Source: Spirochaetales bacterium (GTDB lineage: Bacteria; Spirochaetota; Spirochaetia; ARS1246). Taken from it: a DNA stretch of 8,948 nucleotides. A program made the position numbers and the translations under genes. Location: assembly GCA_016930115.1 (NCBI GenBank), contig JAFGHN010000008.1:1-8948 (forward strand). The letters are read 5' to 3'. The notes under the pieces were generated by a model that saw only the letters and a program-made list of their open reading frames with translations, was not told where the DNA came from and did not search any database. Numbering within the stretch: position 1 is the stretch's first letter; each line of letters opens with the position of its first letter. Positions 6,524-8,948 of this stretch are shown in pieces.

Positions 6524-7402
6524 ATGAATGACCTGGCACAACGCGAACTTGATTACAGACGTATTGAGCAAGCCATACGCTACTTGAATATGCACGTGAA
6601 AGAACAACCGGATCTGACGGAAGTGGCGGCACACGTGGCGCTGTCACCGTATCATTTCCAAAGGCTGTTCACCCGGTGGGCAGGCGTCAGCCCCAAGAGA
6701 TTTCTGGCATTACTGACTCTCAATTACGCCAAAGAGATACTTGAAGCGGGATCAGCCAGCGTGCTCGAAGCCGCTCTCGACTGCGGTTTATCCGGCGCCG
6801 GGAGACTGCACGATTTGTTCGTAACCATGGAGGCGATGACGCCCGGCGAGTACAAGGCGCAGGGGCATCTTCTGGAAATCAGATTCGGTTTTCACCCCAC
6901 ACCCTTTGGCCGCGCTTTGCTTTGCGTCACCCGTCGTGGAGTGTGCGGCCTTTCGTTTGTCGAACCCGGTGACGATGCGGCGGCGCTCACCTATCAGCAG
7001 CGCCGCTGGCCCTTGTCCAAGTTCGTGCCGGACGAGGCGGAAACCGCCCTTTACGCCGGAAGGATTTTCTCCTCCGAAGTCGTACCGGCTTTTGACAGGA
7101 CGCTCGCCTGCCTTGTAAAAGGCACGGCTTTCCAATGCAAGGTATGGAAAGCGTTGCTGGAGATACCGCCGGGCGAGCTCAGCACCTACAGCCGCGTGGC
7201 GGCCTCTGCCGGCAAAGCCGCTGCGGTGAGAGCAGCCGCAAACGCCGTCGGGCTCAACCCGGTTGCCTACCTCATACCCTGTCACCGGGTGATCCGGGAG
7301 TCCGGGGCCCTTGGCGGCTACAGATGGGGTGTGGTCCGAAAACAGGCCATGCTCGCCCGGGAGTTCGCCGAACGCGATGCAAGGGTCCTCGGGCGGGAGT
7401 AG
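6524..7402 (+). CDS. AraC-type HTH / O6-alkylguanine-DNA alkyltransferase fusion (Ada-like, no zinc domain)
   Basis: This protein repairs O6-alkylguanine by moving the alkyl group to its own cysteine and probably also binds DNA as a regulator. The N-terminal AraC-type domain (about 11-112) carries two helix-turn-helix units: one around LTEVAAHVALSPYHFQRLF, the other ending MTPGEYKAQ. A ribonuclease-like methyltransferase subdomain follows (about 118-195). The catalytic domain (about 200-280) holds FQCKVWKALLEIPPGE, TYSRVA, the arginine-finger helix AVRAAANAVGLNP, and the active site IPCHRVI with Cys253, then GALGGYRWG. The Cys4 N-terminal domain of E. coli Ada, which senses phosphotriester methylation, is missing, so any transcriptional switch must differ from Ada. 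The start is uncertain: no clear ribosome-binding site precedes the ATG at 6524 or the in-frame TTG at 6506. It follows the UDPGP gene by 52 nt with no visible terminator. Confidence 0.92.
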   Translation: MNDLAQRELDYRRIEQAIRYLNMHVKEQPDLTEVAAHVALSPYHFQRLFTRWAGVSPKRFLALLTLNYAKEILEAGSASVLEAALDCGLSGAGRLHDLFVTMEAMTPGEYKAQGHLLEIRFGFHPTPFGRALLCVTRRGVCGLSFVEPGDDAAALTYQQRRWPLSKFVPDEAETALYAGRIFSSEVVPAFDRTLACLVKGTAFQCKVWKALLEIPPGELSTYSRVAASAGKAAAVRAAANAVGLNPVAYLIPCHRVIRESGALGGYRWGVVRKQAMLAREFAERDARVLGRE

Positions 7403-7403
7403 A

Positions 7404-7979
7404 TTACCAGTTTTCTCCAAGCAGTTCGAAGAACGCCTGCGGGTGGGCGCAGGCCGGACATGAAGACGGCGCTTGTTCGCCCTCATAGACATAACCGCAG
7501 TTGAGGCATCTCCAGAGCACTTTCTTGTTTTTCTTGAAAACGGTGCCGCCGTCTATATTCGCCTTGAGCTCGTTGTAGCGTTTTTCGTGTTGTTTTTCGG
7601 CGACGGCGATCGCCTCAAACACCAAAGCGATGTTGTCAAACCCTTCTTCACGGGCGGTTTTTGCGAAACCCGGATACATCTCCGTCCATTCGTAGTTCTC
7701 ACCGGCGGCGCCGGCGGCAAGATTCGCTGCCGTAGTCCCGATGACGCCAAAGGGAAAGGCGGCCGTGATCTCGGCCTCACCGCCGTCCATCAACTTGAAC
7801 AGACGCTTCGCGTGTTCCTTCTCCTGGTTGGCCGTCTCTTCAAAAATCTGAGCTATCTGTACGAATCCTTCCTTTTTTGCCGCAGAAGCGTAGTAAGTAT
7901 ACCGGTTCCTGGCCTGCGATTCGCCCGCAAACGCGGCCATAAGATTTTTCTGGGTTTGTGTTCCCTTAAGATCTGGCAT
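7404..7979 (-). CDS. rbr: Rubrerythrin
   Basis: A 191-residue rubrerythrin, a cytoplasmic non-haem iron peroxidase that reduces hydrogen peroxide in anaerobes and microaerophiles. The N-terminal four-helix ferritin-like domain (1-145) has the full diiron ligand set at the positions known from Desulfovibrio rubrerythrin: Glu20, Glu53, His56, Glu94, Glu97, Glu128 and His131. The C-terminal rubredoxin-like domain binds one iron through Cys158 and Cys161 (CLNCG) and Cys174 and Cys177 (CPAC). Nothing is missing and the length is typical. The ATG at 7979 follows AGGAGG by 6 nt. It has its own promoter and converges on the alkyltransferase gene with a single base between the two stop codons. No PerR-like operator is obvious. 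Confidence 0.97.
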   Translation of the reverse strand: MPDLKGTQTQKNLMAAFAGESQARNRYTYYASAAKKEGFVQIAQIFEETANQEKEHAKRLFKLMDGGEAEITAAFPFGVIGTTAANLAAGAAGENYEWTEMYPGFAKTAREEGFDNIALVFEAIAVAEKQHEKRYNELKANIDGGTVFKKNKKVLWRCLNCGYVYEGEQAPSSCPACAHPQAFFELLGENW

Positions 7980-8002
7980 AGTTGTCCTCCTGTGTAGCGT
8001 CC

Positions 8003-8031
8003 ATTGTCAGGGTAATAACCGAGGATGTCAA
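8003..8031 (-). promoter_or_regulatory. Sigma70-type promoter of rubrerythrin
   Basis: On the minus strand a perfect TTGACA (8031-8026) is followed after 17 nt by GACAAT (8008-8003, four matches to TATAAT). Transcription would start near 7996, leaving a short leader of about 17 nt that still contains the AGGAGG ribosome-binding site before the ATG at 7979. Geometry and spacing are ideal. Confidence 0.7.
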
Positions 8032-8169
8032 GAATCCGGCTGCAGCGTGTTGCGAAGTCCTGCCGTCCGCACGCCTTCTCCTTGCTAACGCATACCCCGC
8101 GTGCTACGCTGGCATTGAAGCATGCTGTGGGCTATGTTTTTCCTTTTAGATGCATCAAGAGGCGTACCT
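8032..8169. other. Intergenic stretch between the rubrerythrin promoter and the ABC ATPase gene
   Basis: No convincing gene, RNA or repeat is visible here. Small features only: a perfect 8-bp palindrome AGCATGCT (8119-8126) and a short GCGT/ACGC hairpin near 8100-8110. A weak TATGTT (8133-8138) lacks a good -35. The promoter of the ATPase gene is presumably here but I cannot place it. Confidence 0.4.
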
Positions 8170-8948
8170 GTGACAAGACAAAGCGAGAGCGCCGTAATGC
8201 AGAGGATAAAGGTCACAAATCTCGAGAAACGTTACGGAAATGAGCAGGCGCTGAAGGGAATAAGCTTTGAGGTCGCCTCAGGTGAAATTTTCACGATCGT
8301 CGGGCCCAACGGTTCCGGCAAGACGACGACGATGGAGATCGTGGAAGGAATAAGAACCCACAACAGCGGGGATATTTCGGTTCTGGGGGGAAATCCCCGG
8401 GAACGCAGGATCAAGCAGAAAATCGGTGTCCAAATCCAGGATTCCCAGCCGATGAGCAACCTGACGCCGCTTGAGGCGGCAAGGCTGTTCCGATCGTTCT
8501 ACAAATCGGGTTTGGATCCGATGCGTGCTCTCGAATTGGTGCATCTTGAGCACAAGAAGAAAACCCTGGTGCGCAATCTTTCAAGCGGCCAGAAAAAGCG
8601 ACTTGAGCTTGCGTTGGCCGTCATCAATGACCCCGAAGTTGTTTTCCTTGACGAACCGACAACCGGGCTCGATCCCAACGCAAGGCGGGTAGTCTGGGAG
8701 ATAATAAAGGACCTGAAACGGAAGAATACCTCCGTTCTCTTCACCACCCACTATATGGACGAGGCGGAATCGATTTCCGACAGAGTAGCGATCCTTCACC
8801 TTGGCAAGATTGTCGCGCTCGATTCGCCGAAGTGCCTCATATCCGCGTCCGGCCTGCAGAACCGGATCACCTTTTCCTGCAAAGTTGGCGGCGAAAATCT
8901 GGTGCGGGAGCTCGCGAAACAATTCAGCTCTATTCGTCATCAACAAGG
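8170..8948 (+). CDS. ABC-2-type transporter ATP-binding protein (3' end outside window)
   Basis: The ATPase subunit of an ABC exporter, which would power a membrane subunit encoded further right. Counting from the GTG, the Walker A GPNGSGKT lies at 45-52, the Q-loop in GVQIQDSQ, the signature LSSGQ, then Walker B VVFLDEPTTGLD and the switch His in FTTHYMDEAE. SDRVAILHLGKIVALDSP follows, and the reading runs off the window. The pattern matches CcmA/drug-exporter type ATPases of ABC-2 systems; the substrate is unknown. Two starts are possible. The GTG at 8170 has AAGAGG 7 nt upstream. The ATG at 8197 has only a weak GAGAG, but it begins MQRIKVTNLEKRYG, the usual family N-terminus. I list the GTG for its better ribosome-binding site and rate the two about equally likely. 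Confidence 0.9.
   Translation, partial: MTRQSESAVMQRIKVTNLEKRYGNEQALKGISFEVASGEIFTIVGPNGSGKTTTMEIVEGIRTHNSGDISVLGGNPRERRIKQKIGVQIQDSQPMSNLTPLEAARLFRSFYKSGLDPMRALELVHLEHKKKTLVRNLSSGQKKRLELALAVINDPEVVFLDEPTTGLDPNARRVVWEIIKDLKRKNTSVLFTTHYMDEAESISDRVAILHLGKIVALDSPKCLISASGLQNRITFSCKVGGENLVRELAKQFSSIRHQQ

Noticed and set aside
6788..7492. A 234-codon minus-strand open frame opposite the alkyltransferase gene.
   Set aside because: No recognisable domain or ribosome-binding site; the sense strand encodes a complete methyltransferase.
7473..7997. A 174-codon plus-strand open frame opposite rubrerythrin.
   Set aside because: It is a mirror of the rubrerythrin codons without family similarity, and it covers that gene's promoter region.
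7998..8169. The gap before the ABC ATPase as a site for a small RNA or tRNA.
   Set aside because: No cloverleaf, strong stem-loop or terminator could be found by eye; only short palindromes are present.

Overview
The window (about 9 kb, moderately GC-rich) is an ordinary bacterial chromosomal region of housekeeping genes. I see no insertion sequence, phage, CRISPR array, tRNA or rRNA. The organism looks like an anaerobe, tentatively a spirochaete. It has a rubrerythrin, and the S6 and SSB sequences resemble treponemal proteins from memory (an EEELYKQG stretch in S6; NQYLVKGKQV and RWEQDGQ stretches in SSB). A eukaryote-like UDPGP-family uridylyltransferase fits the same picture. This placement is inference.

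Left third (1-2560, minus strand): a ribosomal protein operon read right to left as rpsF (S6), ssb, rpsR (S18), a DUF2232/YybS-like membrane protein and rplI (L9, cut by the window edge). A good sigma70-type promoter and a stem-loop leader lie upstream of rpsF; the leader is a candidate S6:S18 autoregulatory RNA. S18 carries a roughly 100-residue N-terminal extension rich in Arg, Gly and Asp, the most unusual coding feature here.

Middle (2607-6471): a 151-residue helical protein of unknown function is divergent from rpsF. It converges on a HAD-superfamily hydrolase, which is divergent from a glucokinase (glk). Glucokinase is followed 22 nt later by a UDPGP-family nucleotidyltransferase. The last two could supply glucose-6-phosphate and, with a phosphoglucomutase encoded elsewhere, UDP-glucose.

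Right third (6524-8948): an AraC-HTH/O6-alkylguanine-DNA methyltransferase fusion of Ada type, lacking the Ada zinc domain, converges with 1 nt of separation on a minus-strand rubrerythrin that has its own clear promoter. A 190-nt gap then leads to the start of an ABC-2-type transporter ATPase that runs off the window.

I looked for an undescribed system and found none that the sequence clearly supports. The best leads are the S18 extension, the unknown 151-residue protein, the rpsF leader and the divergent nucleotide-binding motif in the UDPGP protein.
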